From NCBI RefSeq assembly GCF_023684385.1, contig NZ_JAGSOJ010000005.1, forward strand, positions 62,001 to 126,000: a stretch of DNA of 64,000 bases, in the 5' to 3' direction. The notes under the pieces are model-generated. The model searched no databases, was not told the origin of the DNA, and was given only the letters and a program-made list of their open reading frames with translations. The translations under genes and the position numbers were made by a program. This document shows positions 27,501 through 35,634 of this stretch, one piece after another. How positions within the stretch are numbered: the first letter of the stretch is position 1; every line of letters starts with the position of its first letter. This stretch comes from Oceanirhabdus seepicola. Lineage in GTDB: Bacteria; Bacillota; Clostridia; Clostridiales; Clostridiaceae.

Positions 27501-27721
27501 AATATATCTATAGTAAGAGGTTCTATATATACCTTATCTGCAATCTCACTATCTGTCATGATTGTAGCAGGGTTACTATTAGCTAAGATAACCTCTACCC
27601 CTTCTTCTCTTAGAGCAGTGCAAGCCTGTGTTCCTGAGTAATCAAATTCAGCAGCTTGCCCTATAACTATTGGTCCTGATCCTACAACAAGTACTCTCTT
27701 AATAGATTTATTTAACGGCAT
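24521..27721 (-). CDS. carB: Carbamoyl-phosphate synthase large subunit
   Basis: A 1066-residue synthetase that makes carbamoyl phosphate from bicarbonate, ATP and ammonia passed on by CarA. It feeds pyrimidine and arginine synthesis. The two homologous halves are visible, each with an ATP-grasp core: GSGPIVIGQAAEFDYSG, VRPAYTMGGAGGG, then GSGPIRIGQGIEFDYCS, IRPSYVLGGHGM. A C-terminal MGS-like regulatory domain carries VVSTATKGNSSERNGFKI. The start MPLNKS at 27721 has GGAGGGG. The gene overlaps carA by 14 bp. Confidence 0.97.
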   Translation of the reverse strand: MPLNKSIKRVLVVGSGPIVIGQAAEFDYSGTQACTALREEGVEVILANSNPATIMTDSEIADKVYIEPLTIDILEKIIERERPDSILPGMGGQCALNLVSELHNKGILEKHNVKIIGTEMEGIIRGEDRDEFKKLLIKIGQPAIESTIVNNIEQGISFAEKVGYPLVVRPAYTMGGAGGGIVYSEEELVNIASVGLDLSRVGQVLLERSIKGWKEIEYEVVRDSAGNCITVCNMENLDPVGVHTGDSIVVAPSQTLSDKEYQMLRRASIDIINEVGIQGACNVQLALNPNSMEYAVIEINPRVSRSSALASKATGYPIAKVAAKIALGYTLDEIKNEVTGKTYACFEPALDYVVVKIPKWPFDKFNTSNRKLGTKMMATGEIMSIGNTFESAFLKGIRSLEIDQYNMKHNKSMGLSTEVLKDKVQSPDDERIFQLCELIRRGITLDELHEITEIDMFFLSKLNNIIEEEKKLDEANIEDLSREWLYTLKKYGFSDKGIAGLIDCNPDCIYEKRKELDVSPSYKMVDTCAGEFKAVSPYYYSTYDEYDEVEISEKRKVIVLGSGPIRIGQGIEFDYCSVHSVMALKELGIETIIINNNPETVSTDFNISDKLYFEPLTEEDVFNIIEKENPEGVIVQFGGQTGIKLTKFLKEKGVNVLGTAPENIHAAEDRDEFEAILDKLNIERPKGIIAWNKEEAMTGIQELGFPALIRPSYVLGGHGMKIANNIEEADVYLSDAFEKARNNSVLIDQYISGREIEVDAICDGEEILIPGIMEHLERAGVHSGDSITIYPSKNIVQEIKDVILDYTRKLALELNVIGMINIQYIEYKGKVYVIEANPRSSRTVPYISKVTGIPIVSVGTQVMLGKKLKDLPYGIGVYKESKLTCVKVPVFSSQKLDDVEISLSPEMKSTGEVLGVGTTLEEALYKGFLAAGYSMEMKNNRILSTISNDKKDDFVDMLKDINMPELEHYATAGTNVRLGESGFNVRIFDHMKLTDILRNRSVDFVVSTATKGNSSERNGFKIRRAAAESYTDIFTSLDTAKAYLNVIKSGLSEEKLNVYELDEYGV

Positions 27722-28778
27722 AGTTTTCCCCTCCTGCATACTTTATGAAATCATCAAAAATATAATCCATATCTCCTGGTCCAGGGCTCGCCTCTGGATG
27801 GAATTGAACACTGAAAATTGGTAGTTCCCTATGCATGAACCCTTCTACGGTTCCATCATTTACATTCACATGAGTAACATCCATATTTTCAGGAACATCA
27901 TCAACATAATATCCATGATTCTGAGATGTAATACCGATTTTTCCATTTCTCAAATCTTTAACTGGATGATTACATCCTCTATGTCCATATTTTAATTTCC
28001 CTGTTCCTCCACCTAATGCAAGTGCTAACAACTGATGTCCTAAACAAATTCCTGTTATAGGTTTTTTCCCTATCATATTTTTAATGTTATCAATCACTTT
28101 GTCCATTTTTTCTGGATCACCAGGACCATTTGATAGGAATATCATGTCAGGATTATACCCCTCTATATCTTCATACTTAGTATCATGAGGAAATACTGTT
28201 ATTTCAGCATCTCTTCTTGCAAATGATTCAATAATACTCTTCTTAACTCCGAAATCTATCAATGCAATTTTCTTTCCGGTTCCGCTAATTCTATATATAG
28301 CTTTTGTGGATACCTTTTCAACAAAATCCTCTTCTTTATAAGCTGCGAACATTTCTCTTATCTCTTCATCTGTGAATTCCTTTGTTGTCACAATTCCTCT
28401 CATTGTTCCTGATTCTCTGAGTATGCTTGTTATGGCTCTAGTATCAACACCCTCAATTCCAATTATTTTATTTTCTTTTAAAAACTCCTCAAGAGCCACC
28501 TGACTTCTCCAATTACTAGGTGTTTTACACCTTTCTCTCATGATAAAGCCTCTTACCTTAGGTTTATTTGATTCCATATCTTGAAAATTAATACCGTAAT
28601 TGCCTATTAGAGGATATGTCATCATAACTATTTGTCCATAGTATGACGGATCTGTAAGCACTTCCTCATATCCTGTCATTCCAGTATTGAATACTACCTC
28701 TCCTGAAACTATTGATGTATCGCCAAAACATTCTCCTTTAAATCTCATACCATTTTCTAAAATTAGATAGCCTTGCAT
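27708..28778 (-). CDS. carA: Carbamoyl-phosphate synthase small subunit
   Basis: A 356-residue class I glutamine amidotransferase subunit that supplies ammonia to CarB. The catalytic cysteine motif GICLGHQLLALALGGG and the Cys-His-Glu partner motif FSVQFHPEASPGP are intact. The N-terminal CPSase small domain begins YLILENGMRFKGE. The start ATG follows AAGGAGGACATCAT, which lies inside the end of a small upstream ORF with a 16-bp overlap, so translation is probably coupled. Confidence 0.97.
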   Translation of the reverse strand: MQGYLILENGMRFKGECFGDTSIVSGEVVFNTGMTGYEEVLTDPSYYGQIVMMTYPLIGNYGINFQDMESNKPKVRGFIMRERCKTPSNWRSQVALEEFLKENKIIGIEGVDTRAITSILRESGTMRGIVTTKEFTDEEIREMFAAYKEEDFVEKVSTKAIYRISGTGKKIALIDFGVKKSIIESFARRDAEITVFPHDTKYEDIEGYNPDMIFLSNGPGDPEKMDKVIDNIKNMIGKKPITGICLGHQLLALALGGGTGKLKYGHRGCNHPVKDLRNGKIGITSQNHGYYVDDVPENMDVTHVNVNDGTVEGFMHRELPIFSVQFHPEASPGPGDMDYIFDDFIKYAGGENYAVK

Positions 28779-28981
28779 ATGATGTCCTCCTTGTGCTCAT
28801 TTATTATGAATAATTCACCTTGCTGAATAAGCATAAAAAAATAAGCTACCAATGCCGAATATAGGGACACCAATACCTTTTTCATCAAGTTTAATAGACC
28901 AAAATTAAAAGAATCTAAATTATTAAATTGTTTGAATTGTTCAAATTGTTTAAAATCATTCACTAAATATAACATGTCCAT
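28763..28981 (-). CDS. Small ORF at the head of the carAB operon
   Basis: A 72-residue protein with an excellent site (AAGGGAGG, 5 nt before ATG), starting MDMLYLVNDFKQF. A central hydrophobic stretch, KKVLVSLYSALVAYFFMLI, could be one membrane helix. It ends 16 bp inside carA. A PyrR-like hairpin overlaps its ribosome-binding site, so it may be a regulatory leader ORF that passes pyrimidine control on to carA by coupling. It could also be a real small membrane protein. I do not recognise a family. Confidence 0.6.
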   Translation of the reverse strand: MDMLYLVNDFKQFEQFKQFNNLDSFNFGLLNLMKKVLVSLYSALVAYFFMLIQQGELFIINEHKEDIICKAI

Positions 28982-28985
28982 TTTT

Positions 28986-29012
28986 CCTCCCTTACTAGTC
29001 TCTCGGACTAAT
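28986..29012 (-). promoter_or_regulatory. PyrR-like RNA-binding hairpin over the ribosome-binding site
   Basis: The leader RNA reads UUAGUCCGAGAGACUAGUAAGG. This resembles the PyrR anti-antiterminator consensus (AGUCCAGAGAGGCU...GCAAGG): a UAGUC/GACUA stem with a CGAGA loop. It runs directly into the GGAGG of the small ORF. With no terminator between promoter and gene, PyrR binding would block translation rather than transcription. The match is by eye. Confidence 0.5.
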
Positions 29013-29040
29013 TTAAAGATAGTTGAAAATCTTATCTTTG

Positions 29041-29069
29041 ATTGTATGCTATAAGCTTTCCTGTGTCAA
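29041..29069 (-). promoter_or_regulatory. Sigma-A promoter of the carAB operon
   Basis: TTGACA (29064-29069), a 17-bp spacer, then TACAAT (29041-29046), 60 bp upstream of the small ORF. Confidence 0.8.
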
Positions 29070-29117
29070 TACGATTAGAAATAATCAGAATTTTCTATTT
29101 TACATCTCTATGAAAAA

Positions 29118-29152
29118 GACAGTTATCAAGTATTAAAAACTTGATAACTGTC
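29118..29152 (-). terminator. Terminator of the aminopeptidase P gene
   Basis: A 14-bp perfect stem GACAGTTATCAAGT / ACTTGATAACTGTC, followed by CTTTTTC on the minus strand. Confidence 0.9.
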
Positions 29153-29169
29153 CTCTAATTTTGATTATT

Positions 29170-30942
29170 TTAGATAGCTCTTGTAGCTTCTTTTAACCAA
29201 TCTTTTACTTCATCATTTAGAAGTGGTGATACCTTCTCAAATACTTCTTTATGATAGTTGTTAAGCCATTCTCTCTCTTCACTAGTCAATAATTCTGCAT
29301 TTATCCCTCTTAAATCAATCGGTACAAATGAAATAACCTCAAACTCCATGAATTGTCCTGACTCTGTTTTTTGCCATTCTTGAACAACCATAGTATTCTC
29401 TGTTCTTATTCCATGCTTACCTTCCATGTATATTCCTGGCTCGTTTGTTAATATCATACCTTTTTCAAACACAACATTATTTGGTCTCATAGTAAGCCCT
29501 TGTGGACCCTCATGAATATTTAAAATAAATCCAACACCATGTCCAGTTCCACATTTATAATCTATACCATGCTGCCATAATGGATTTCTAGCTATCATAT
29601 CAAGCTTAGAGCCTGTTGCACCATGCAAGAATTTAAGCTTATTTAATGAAATATGCCCTTTAGCAACTAATGTGAAATGAAGTTTTTCCTCTTCAGTAAT
29701 ATCACCAAGTACCATTGTTCTAGTTATATCTGTAGTTCCATCCATATAATGTCCGCCTGAATCTACAAGGAATAATCCCTTCTTCTCAAGCTTATATTGT
29801 TGTTGCTCTGTTGCCTTATAATGCATCATAGCAGCGTGTTCCTTGTATCCAGCTATAGTATCAAAGCTTCTTCCAATAAACAAATCTTGTTCTTTTCTGA
29901 ACTCAAGTAATTTCTCATCAGCTGACATTTCTGTGATTTCTTCCTTACCAACACTAGTATCTAACCAGTGAATGAAGTTTATCATTGCAGCACTATCTTT
30001 TATATGACATTTTCTAAGATTTGCAAGCTCACCTTCATTTTTTATAGCTTTCAAATCTGTTGTAATATCTCTTCCTTCTTTTTTCTTACACCCATCTGGC
30101 ATAGCCATATATAATTTAGAATTCAATTTAGAAGAATTAAAGAATATAACATCATCTTTCTTCAATTCCCCTGCCTTATTAAATACCTCTTCATATGAAA
30201 AGACATTAATATCGTTGCCTTTTAAGTATTCCTTAACTTTATTATCAAGTTTTGATTCATCTATAAAAAGGTTTGCCTCGTCAAGGGTTATGATTGCATA
30301 AGAAATAGTTACTGGGTAATTTGGGATATCATTACCTCTTATATTAAACAACCATGCTATATCGTCTAAACTACTTAATACATAAGTAGTTGCTCCCTTT
30401 TCCTGCATCTTTTGTCTTACAACATTTAATTTTTCTTTGAAACTACATCCTGCGTATTTATCCTCAAGTACAAATACCTGTGTTCTGGGAATATTAGGTC
30501 TATTATTCCATATATCATCTACAAGATCGAACTCAGAAACAATATTAAATTCCTTCTCCTTACACTCTTTTTCTAAGTTTCTCTTAAATAATAATGATGT
30601 ACTCTCTCCACAGAATCCTATAGTGCTTCCATTGCTAAGATTTTTATTGAACCATTCAGTTATAGTTGGAACTCCTGGTTGACCCATCTTAAATAGTTCA
30701 ATACCTGATCCTTCAATTTGTTTTTCAGCTTGAATGAAATATCTTCCATCTGTCCATAAACCACTTCCGTCTCTAGATATAACAACAGTTCCAGCTGAAC
30801 CTGTAAATCCTGATACCCATGCTCTACTCTTCCAATGCTCAGCTACATATTCACTTATATGTGCATCTGAGCTAGGAATAACATATGCATCTATCCCGTG
30901 TTCTTTCATCTTGTTAAGTAACAATTCTACTCTATTTTTCAT
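29170..30942 (-). CDS. Xaa-Pro aminopeptidase (aminopeptidase P family)
   Basis: A 590-residue three-domain metallopeptidase like eukaryotic XPNPEP1. It removes N-terminal residues preceding proline. Two creatinase-like domains come first (DAYVIPSSDAHISEYVAEHW). The pita-bread catalytic domain carries the di-metal ligands in LVDSGGHYMDGTTDITRT, GTGHGVGFILNIHEGPQG, LTNEPGIYMEGKHGIRTEN, and a final Glu-containing segment. It is cytosolic. The ATG at 30942 has GGAGGG 7 nt upstream. It is monocistronic. Confidence 0.93.
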   Translation of the reverse strand: MKNRVELLLNKMKEHGIDAYVIPSSDAHISEYVAEHWKSRAWVSGFTGSAGTVVISRDGSGLWTDGRYFIQAEKQIEGSGIELFKMGQPGVPTITEWFNKNLSNGSTIGFCGESTSLLFKRNLEKECKEKEFNIVSEFDLVDDIWNNRPNIPRTQVFVLEDKYAGCSFKEKLNVVRQKMQEKGATTYVLSSLDDIAWLFNIRGNDIPNYPVTISYAIITLDEANLFIDESKLDNKVKEYLKGNDINVFSYEEVFNKAGELKKDDVIFFNSSKLNSKLYMAMPDGCKKKEGRDITTDLKAIKNEGELANLRKCHIKDSAAMINFIHWLDTSVGKEEITEMSADEKLLEFRKEQDLFIGRSFDTIAGYKEHAAMMHYKATEQQQYKLEKKGLFLVDSGGHYMDGTTDITRTMVLGDITEEEKLHFTLVAKGHISLNKLKFLHGATGSKLDMIARNPLWQHGIDYKCGTGHGVGFILNIHEGPQGLTMRPNNVVFEKGMILTNEPGIYMEGKHGIRTENTMVVQEWQKTESGQFMEFEVISFVPIDLRGINAELLTSEEREWLNNYHKEVFEKVSPLLNDEVKDWLKEATRAI

Positions 30943-31211
30943 CTTTCTACCCTCCATGAGAAGTTTTCATTATATTACTAATATTTTAACTCATTTTATA
31001 TGTTTTTACTAGATTACTATTCAAATTTTATATATATGAAATTAATTTCACCATAATATATTGTGTGTTTTTATGATGAAATAATAACTTGATTGTATTA
31101 TGACCACAAATGTCCAATTTATTTAATGTATTATAAATATTGTATATACTTATGGAATGAAAAATATATTTAATATATAATAAAATCACATTAACTTAAG
31201 GAGATTATCAA

Positions 31212-32219
31212 ATGAGTAAAATACAAAAATCCAATTTATTGATTATTGCATGTGTTTTTTTACCTATAATAGGAGCGCTTTTCTTTATCAATGTTCCACC
31301 TAAATTAACATTAGCCTTGAACCAATATCTATTTATATTAATACCATGTATTGTATTCATGTTAGCCAATAAGATGAATATAAAAAAGACTTTAAAACTT
31401 AATCCAATGAAAATATCAGATGTACTTAGAGTAATATTACTAGCCATAGTTATATTACCAATAACAGGGCTAATATCTAAAATAGCATCTGGAATATTTG
31501 GTAGCCCAATATCTGAAGTTATTACTGATATTGTATCAAGTAATACCTTTCCCTATCTATTTTTTGTAATTGCAATTACTCCTGCTATATGCGAAGAAGT
31601 CATAATGAGAGGAGTTGTATTGGATAGTTATAAAAAATTTGGATTTAAAAAGGCAGTAATACTCAATGGTATACTTTTCGGTATGTTGCATATGAACTTC
31701 CATCAATTTTTCTATACGGCTTTTCTTGGAACTATTTTTGCGATTGTAGTATGGTATACAAAATCTATATTCGCTAGTATGATAATGCATCTTGTGAACA
31801 ACGGATTGTCTGTAGCAATGTCATCCATTGTTAAAATTGATCAAGAGACCATTAATCAAGCAGCGCAATTATCTTCTAAACCATCTAGTATTATAATTTC
31901 TGTAATCTTTTTTATGATTTCATTATATTTAACTTATTATATTCTAAGAGCTATAAGATTAAATAATATTACTAATTTTGAAAAAAATTATAATACAGCT
32001 GATGATTCCCAGTCAGAACATGATATAATAAATAAGGATTTATATTACAAAAACACTAAACCGTATTATAATTCTGACAATACTTATGAAGATGAACATA
32101 TCTCTGATAATCTTATTAGAGAATATAATAGTGAGGGAAATGGGAGTATTTTCAATATTTCATTTGTTTTCTTAATTATAATCTTCATTGGTTTTTCTGC
32201 ATTAACTCAACTATTGTAA
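31212..32219 (+). CDS. CPBP-family intramembrane metalloprotease
   Basis: A 335-residue membrane protein with about eight helices and the Rce1/CPBP motifs: CEEVIMRG (glutamate pair and Arg), FGMLHMNFHQF and HLVNN. CPBP proteins cleave substrates in the membrane or act in bacteriocin immunity and maturation. An acidic cytoplasmic tail of about 75 residues precedes a final hydrophobic helix, an unusual addition after the catalytic core. The start has AAGGAGA. A flavodoxin-like gene follows on the same strand. Confidence 0.87.
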   Translation: MSKIQKSNLLIIACVFLPIIGALFFINVPPKLTLALNQYLFILIPCIVFMLANKMNIKKTLKLNPMKISDVLRVILLAIVILPITGLISKIASGIFGSPISEVITDIVSSNTFPYLFFVIAITPAICEEVIMRGVVLDSYKKFGFKKAVILNGILFGMLHMNFHQFFYTAFLGTIFAIVVWYTKSIFASMIMHLVNNGLSVAMSSIVKIDQETINQAAQLSSKPSSIIISVIFFMISLYLTYYILRAIRLNNITNFEKNYNTADDSQSEHDIINKDLYYKNTKPYYNSDNTYEDEHISDNLIREYNSEGNGSIFNISFVFLIIIFIGFSALTQLL

Positions 32220-32282
32220 ATTATAGAGTGTAAATATACATTTATATTATGATAAAATCATTTCGTTGAAAAGGGGATTAAG

Positions 32283-32783
32283 ATGAAATATCTTGTAATA
32301 TATTCTAGTGAGACAGGTAATACAAAAAAATTAGCAAATACTATAGGGGAATCATTGGGTAATAACTTTGATATAGCACATGTATCCATGGCACCGGAAC
32401 CATTCAGCTATGATGTATTATTTGTAGGATATAGGTTAACTAGTGGATCAATTGATGATAATCTAAAAGAGTATTTAAGTAGTATACGAGGGAAAAAAAT
32501 ATTTTTATTTGGCACAATGGGAGCTAATCCAAGTTCACCCTATGGTGGTATCATTAAAAAGAATATACAGAATATCTTTGAACAGAATAATACTGTAATA
32601 GGCCATTTTTTATGTCAGGGACAGATTTCTAATGGAATAATGGACAAGTGGTTCAATCTTCTTGAAAAAACGCCTGATGATCTTCATGCTCTAAAACAGC
32701 TTGAAAACTACAAAAGTGCGCTTAAACACCCAAATGAAAATGATATGCTTGAATTAAGAAATCTATTAATTCAATGTCTATAA
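32283..32783 (+). CDS. Flavodoxin-family protein, BilS-like
   Basis: A 166-residue FMN-binding fold. The phosphate loop is SSETGNTKKLA. The rest follows the BilS pattern: VLFVGYRLTSGSIDDNLKEYL, FLFGTMGANPSSPYGG, VIGHFLCQGQI, and a C-terminal helix with KHPNENDML. BilS is the accessory flavodoxin of the gut bilirubin reductase BilR. No bilR-like oxidoreductase is nearby, and the usual W-x-D-K-G-T segment is YRLTSGS here. It could simply be a small electron carrier. The ribosome-binding site is AAGGGG. Confidence 0.75.
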   Translation: MKYLVIYSSETGNTKKLANTIGESLGNNFDIAHVSMAPEPFSYDVLFVGYRLTSGSIDDNLKEYLSSIRGKKIFLFGTMGANPSSPYGGIIKKNIQNIFEQNNTVIGHFLCQGQISNGIMDKWFNLLEKTPDDLHALKQLENYKSALKHPNENDMLELRNLLIQCL

Positions 32784-32795
32784 TAATTATATATA

Positions 32796-32830
32796 ATAAA
32801 AGCCTTGAAGAAAATCTTCAAGGCTTTTAT
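32796..32830. terminator. Bidirectional terminator
   Basis: A 16-bp perfect stem (ATAAAAGCCTTGAAGA / TCTTCAAGGCTTTTAT) between convergent genes. It serves both the flavodoxin gene and the DUF4438 gene. Confidence 0.9.
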
Positions 32831-32835
32831 ACTTT

Positions 32836-33687
32836 TTATAGTAAGTGTTTTGCTATATTAGAATTGGAATCAATTTTCCCTTTAATCATAGGCTGCTTAC
32901 AACTCATTATAGTTGTTATACCTGGTCCATGACCTGCTTTTACACAATCGCTATGGATAACTACACCTATGCTCACAGCACCTTTATAGTGTCCTCTTCC
33001 AAAAGTATTATCGGCATCCTGTAAAAGTACTAGATCTCCAAACTTAAGTTTATCTAAACCAAGTCTTTTGATTTCTTCTTCATCTGCTGTCATAATATCG
33101 TAATCACCAGTATATGCATTACCTGATCCTATTCCTGAACCCATTAAATATGCTGGTACCTCTGCAACAACAGGTACAACTAGTTTTCCATCCTCTTCTT
33201 TTATATCTAGTTTAAAAAACAGTTCAGGGTCTATACTCTGAATTTTTACATCTGGGTAATCATCTAAAGCTAATCCTTGCCCATATGCTCTTACTAGAAT
33301 TTTATCATCAATTGCCATATTCTCAAGATCTTCTTGTTCAAAATGAATAATCGTATGATCTATGCCTCCATGTACTCCAATCACATATCCCTTAGCACCC
33401 TTTGCATCTCCAGATACAACTTTTGCCTCATTTCCAACACAAGCAAATGTAGTTAAAGCTGCATTTTGTGATTTATCCTCATTTCTTATCGAAACTCCTG
33501 GTTCAACATGATCTCCTACCCATCCAAATGCTGGATCACCTAATTTTACATTGTAAGTTATTCCTCCTGTAGCAGGCAGTATTCTTGGTTCACCATTATG
33601 AGTTATTCTATATGTACCTCCTAATGGATGATGAATCTTTCCCTGTACAGACCACTTCACAATCTTATCCCTATTACTTTTTAACAT
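32836..33687 (-). CDS. DUF4438 domain protein
   Basis: A 283-residue protein of the DUF4438 family, with ILPATGGITYNVKLGDPAFGWVGDHVEPGVS and VPAYLMGSGIGSGNAYTGDYDIM. It contains many glycine-rich turns and no signal peptide. Family members are known structurally, but an activity is not established. The start at 33687 overlaps the GH20 stop codon (ATGTTAA), so the two are translationally coupled. A link to amino-sugar breakdown is therefore plausible, but this is inference. Confidence 0.85.
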   Translation of the reverse strand: MLKSNRDKIVKWSVQGKIHHPLGGTYRITHNGEPRILPATGGITYNVKLGDPAFGWVGDHVEPGVSIRNEDKSQNAALTTFACVGNEAKVVSGDAKGAKGYVIGVHGGIDHTIIHFEQEDLENMAIDDKILVRAYGQGLALDDYPDVKIQSIDPELFFKLDIKEEDGKLVVPVVAEVPAYLMGSGIGSGNAYTGDYDIMTADEEEIKRLGLDKLKFGDLVLLQDADNTFGRGHYKGAVSIGVVIHSDCVKAGHGPGITTIMSCKQPMIKGKIDSNSNIAKHLL

Positions 33688-35624
33688 AGTTTCCCATCTC
33701 CTCTTCTTAAATATATACATATTTCATTAAAGAATTCTTCAATTCTATATAATTCACTCTCTTTATTATCTTTTCTCCATATTTCCTTATACTCATTCAA
33801 CCATTTCTCAAATAAATTTGAAAGTTCATTATTGTCATGTATGAACTCATCTACCTTCTCATTAAAATCCCACTCTTTGATATATAGATATAATGAATTC
33901 AATAACCCTACTGCTCGGGCGCTCAATATGAAACTCTTTATGTCCTCTTTTGATTTAGAATTTTCATATAGTTTATCTTTGAAGCTCTCCTCTATCTCAT
34001 ATGCTGCATAATAACTCTGCTTCAACTGTTCTTCTGATTTATTGAGCATATACTTCTCAATAAGTTCGGAACGTTCAATCAACAGAGTAGTCTTCTTCAT
34101 CTTATTCTCCATCCACCATACTGTCTCCATGAATGAAATATACTGTTGTTTTCCAAGTTCCCTCATTAGGGATACAATATCCCTATCTCCAAATTCTCTC
34201 TCTGATATCTGTCCTTCTAATATTTCTGCCTTACTATCACTATTCCAACTCAATACAGCACTTAATATCATTCCTGGCTTAGATGATGAATAGGAATTAA
34301 CATGTCCATAATCACCCCAATCAGTACATAATACACCTTCTGCCCCAAATTCCTTACCATATGACACCATCTTCTCAATATTACTGAAAGATCCTTCAAT
34401 ATCATTCATGAACCTATCCCATCCCCATACTGCTGGGCATGTATAGAATCTTCGTCCACTCTCACTAAGAGTCTTAGTTGAACTATCTGTTGCCTCAGGG
34501 CTATAATTCCAATTTAGACATATAACATCTTCGCTAATCTCATCTAATAACTCTGGATAATTGAGTATTATATCTCCCCAAAACATAGGGATCTTTCCAT
34601 TTTTCTTAACTATATTTATAAGCTTGTTTAAAAAATCTAAATATGCTCTTCCCTTACCAACCTTTTCAACATATTCCTTACTTCTTCCTTTTCCTAAATC
34701 AAAGGTCTCATCACAGCATATGTTAAACTTGTTACTTGAGAATAAAGGAAGATAATCTTCTATCATACCTTCTATAATCTTTATACTCTCTTCATTACTT
34801 ATATCTATGGTATGATGACCCATTCTATCTACCCAAGAAAAAGGCTTTCCTTTGCTATCCTCTAACTCGCATAGATGACCATACCTCTCTGAACTTAAGA
34901 GATGATAAAGATGACCAAATGTAGCTATAGAAGGGACAAGCTCTATGTTATTATTTATACAGTATTGATCAAGCTCTAATATCTCTTCAGGTGTTATAGG
35001 ATCCTTATGTGCCCATACTTCTTCATGTCCTGTAAACGGAAATACATGCTCAACATATAATTGAAAATGGTTTATCTTATATTTTGCAAGATCATCCACT
35101 ATTCCTTTTAAAGTGTCAAGTGTAGGAACTTTTCCACGTGTAATATCATGATAGAATCCTCTAACCCTGAATTCTGGATAATCAACTATCTTAGTACACG
35201 TTATTCTTCTATCTCCACTCTCAACAATCTGCTTCAATGTTTGAACCCCGTAGAATATCCCTTTTGAATTTGTTCCCATCACTGTAATGTAATCTTCTTT
35301 TATTTCAATACAATATGCCTCTTCCTTATTCTCTATATTTTGAATGTGGTGAATATCTTTGTTTTGATTAAAGTGGGTCTCTTTGTTTTGATTAAGGTGC
35401 ATATCTTTTTCTATCTTAATCCTAATATCTCCAATAACCCTCTTTGGTAATGATTTTATTATAGAACTCTCAATCCCTAATTCTTTAAATGCACCCCTAA
35501 GAATTTTAGCTGAATAAAACTCCTTGTCTCCACAGCTGGTATCAAGTTCAATCCTCATGTTACCTTTTAATAAAAATTCCCCTTTCATGTGTTCTATAAC
35601 CCTTGGTTCAGGTAAAATATTCAT
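33681..35624 (-). CDS. GH20-family beta-N-acetylhexosaminidase
   Basis: A 647-residue enzyme. Residues about 1-150 are the GH20b-like domain. The TIM barrel begins at RGFYHDITRGKVPT and includes VPSIATFGHLYHLL and the catalytic Asp-Glu pair in ICCDETFDLG. It should remove terminal GlcNAc or GalNAc. There is no signal peptide, so the substrate is probably imported oligosaccharide or muropeptide. A tandem repeat (HLNQNKET, HFNQNKDI, HHIQNIEN) inserted at about residues 73-96 looks like a recent expansion. It is followed by the coupled DUF4438 gene. Confidence 0.88.
   Translation of the reverse strand: MNILPEPRVIEHMKGEFLLKGNMRIELDTSCGDKEFYSAKILRGAFKELGIESSIIKSLPKRVIGDIRIKIEKDMHLNQNKETHFNQNKDIHHIQNIENKEEAYCIEIKEDYITVMGTNSKGIFYGVQTLKQIVESGDRRITCTKIVDYPEFRVRGFYHDITRGKVPTLDTLKGIVDDLAKYKINHFQLYVEHVFPFTGHEEVWAHKDPITPEEILELDQYCINNNIELVPSIATFGHLYHLLSSERYGHLCELEDSKGKPFSWVDRMGHHTIDISNEESIKIIEGMIEDYLPLFSSNKFNICCDETFDLGKGRSKEYVEKVGKGRAYLDFLNKLINIVKKNGKIPMFWGDIILNYPELLDEISEDVICLNWNYSPEATDSSTKTLSESGRRFYTCPAVWGWDRFMNDIEGSFSNIEKMVSYGKEFGAEGVLCTDWGDYGHVNSYSSSKPGMILSAVLSWNSDSKAEILEGQISEREFGDRDIVSLMRELGKQQYISFMETVWWMENKMKKTTLLIERSELIEKYMLNKSEEQLKQSYYAAYEIEESFKDKLYENSKSKEDIKSFILSARAVGLLNSLYLYIKEWDFNEKVDEFIHDNNELSNLFEKWLNEYKEIWRKDNKESELYRIEEFFNEICIYLRRGDGKLC
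35340..35412. repeat. Short tandem repeat inside the GH20 gene
   Basis: About three imperfect 24-bp units (TTTGTTTTGATTAARGTGSRT) encode H-x-x-Q-N repeats in the N-terminal domain. The frame is kept. Copy number is likely variable between strains. Confidence 0.7.
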
Positions 35625-35634
35625 ACGTAGCCCC

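Noticed and set aside
29118..29152. GACAGTTATCAAG hairpin as a member of the GGGACAGTTCTCA repeat family
   Set aside because: The arm resembles the repeat, but the core differs, it has a proper U-tract and it sits exactly at the end of the aminopeptidase gene, so an ordinary terminator explains it.
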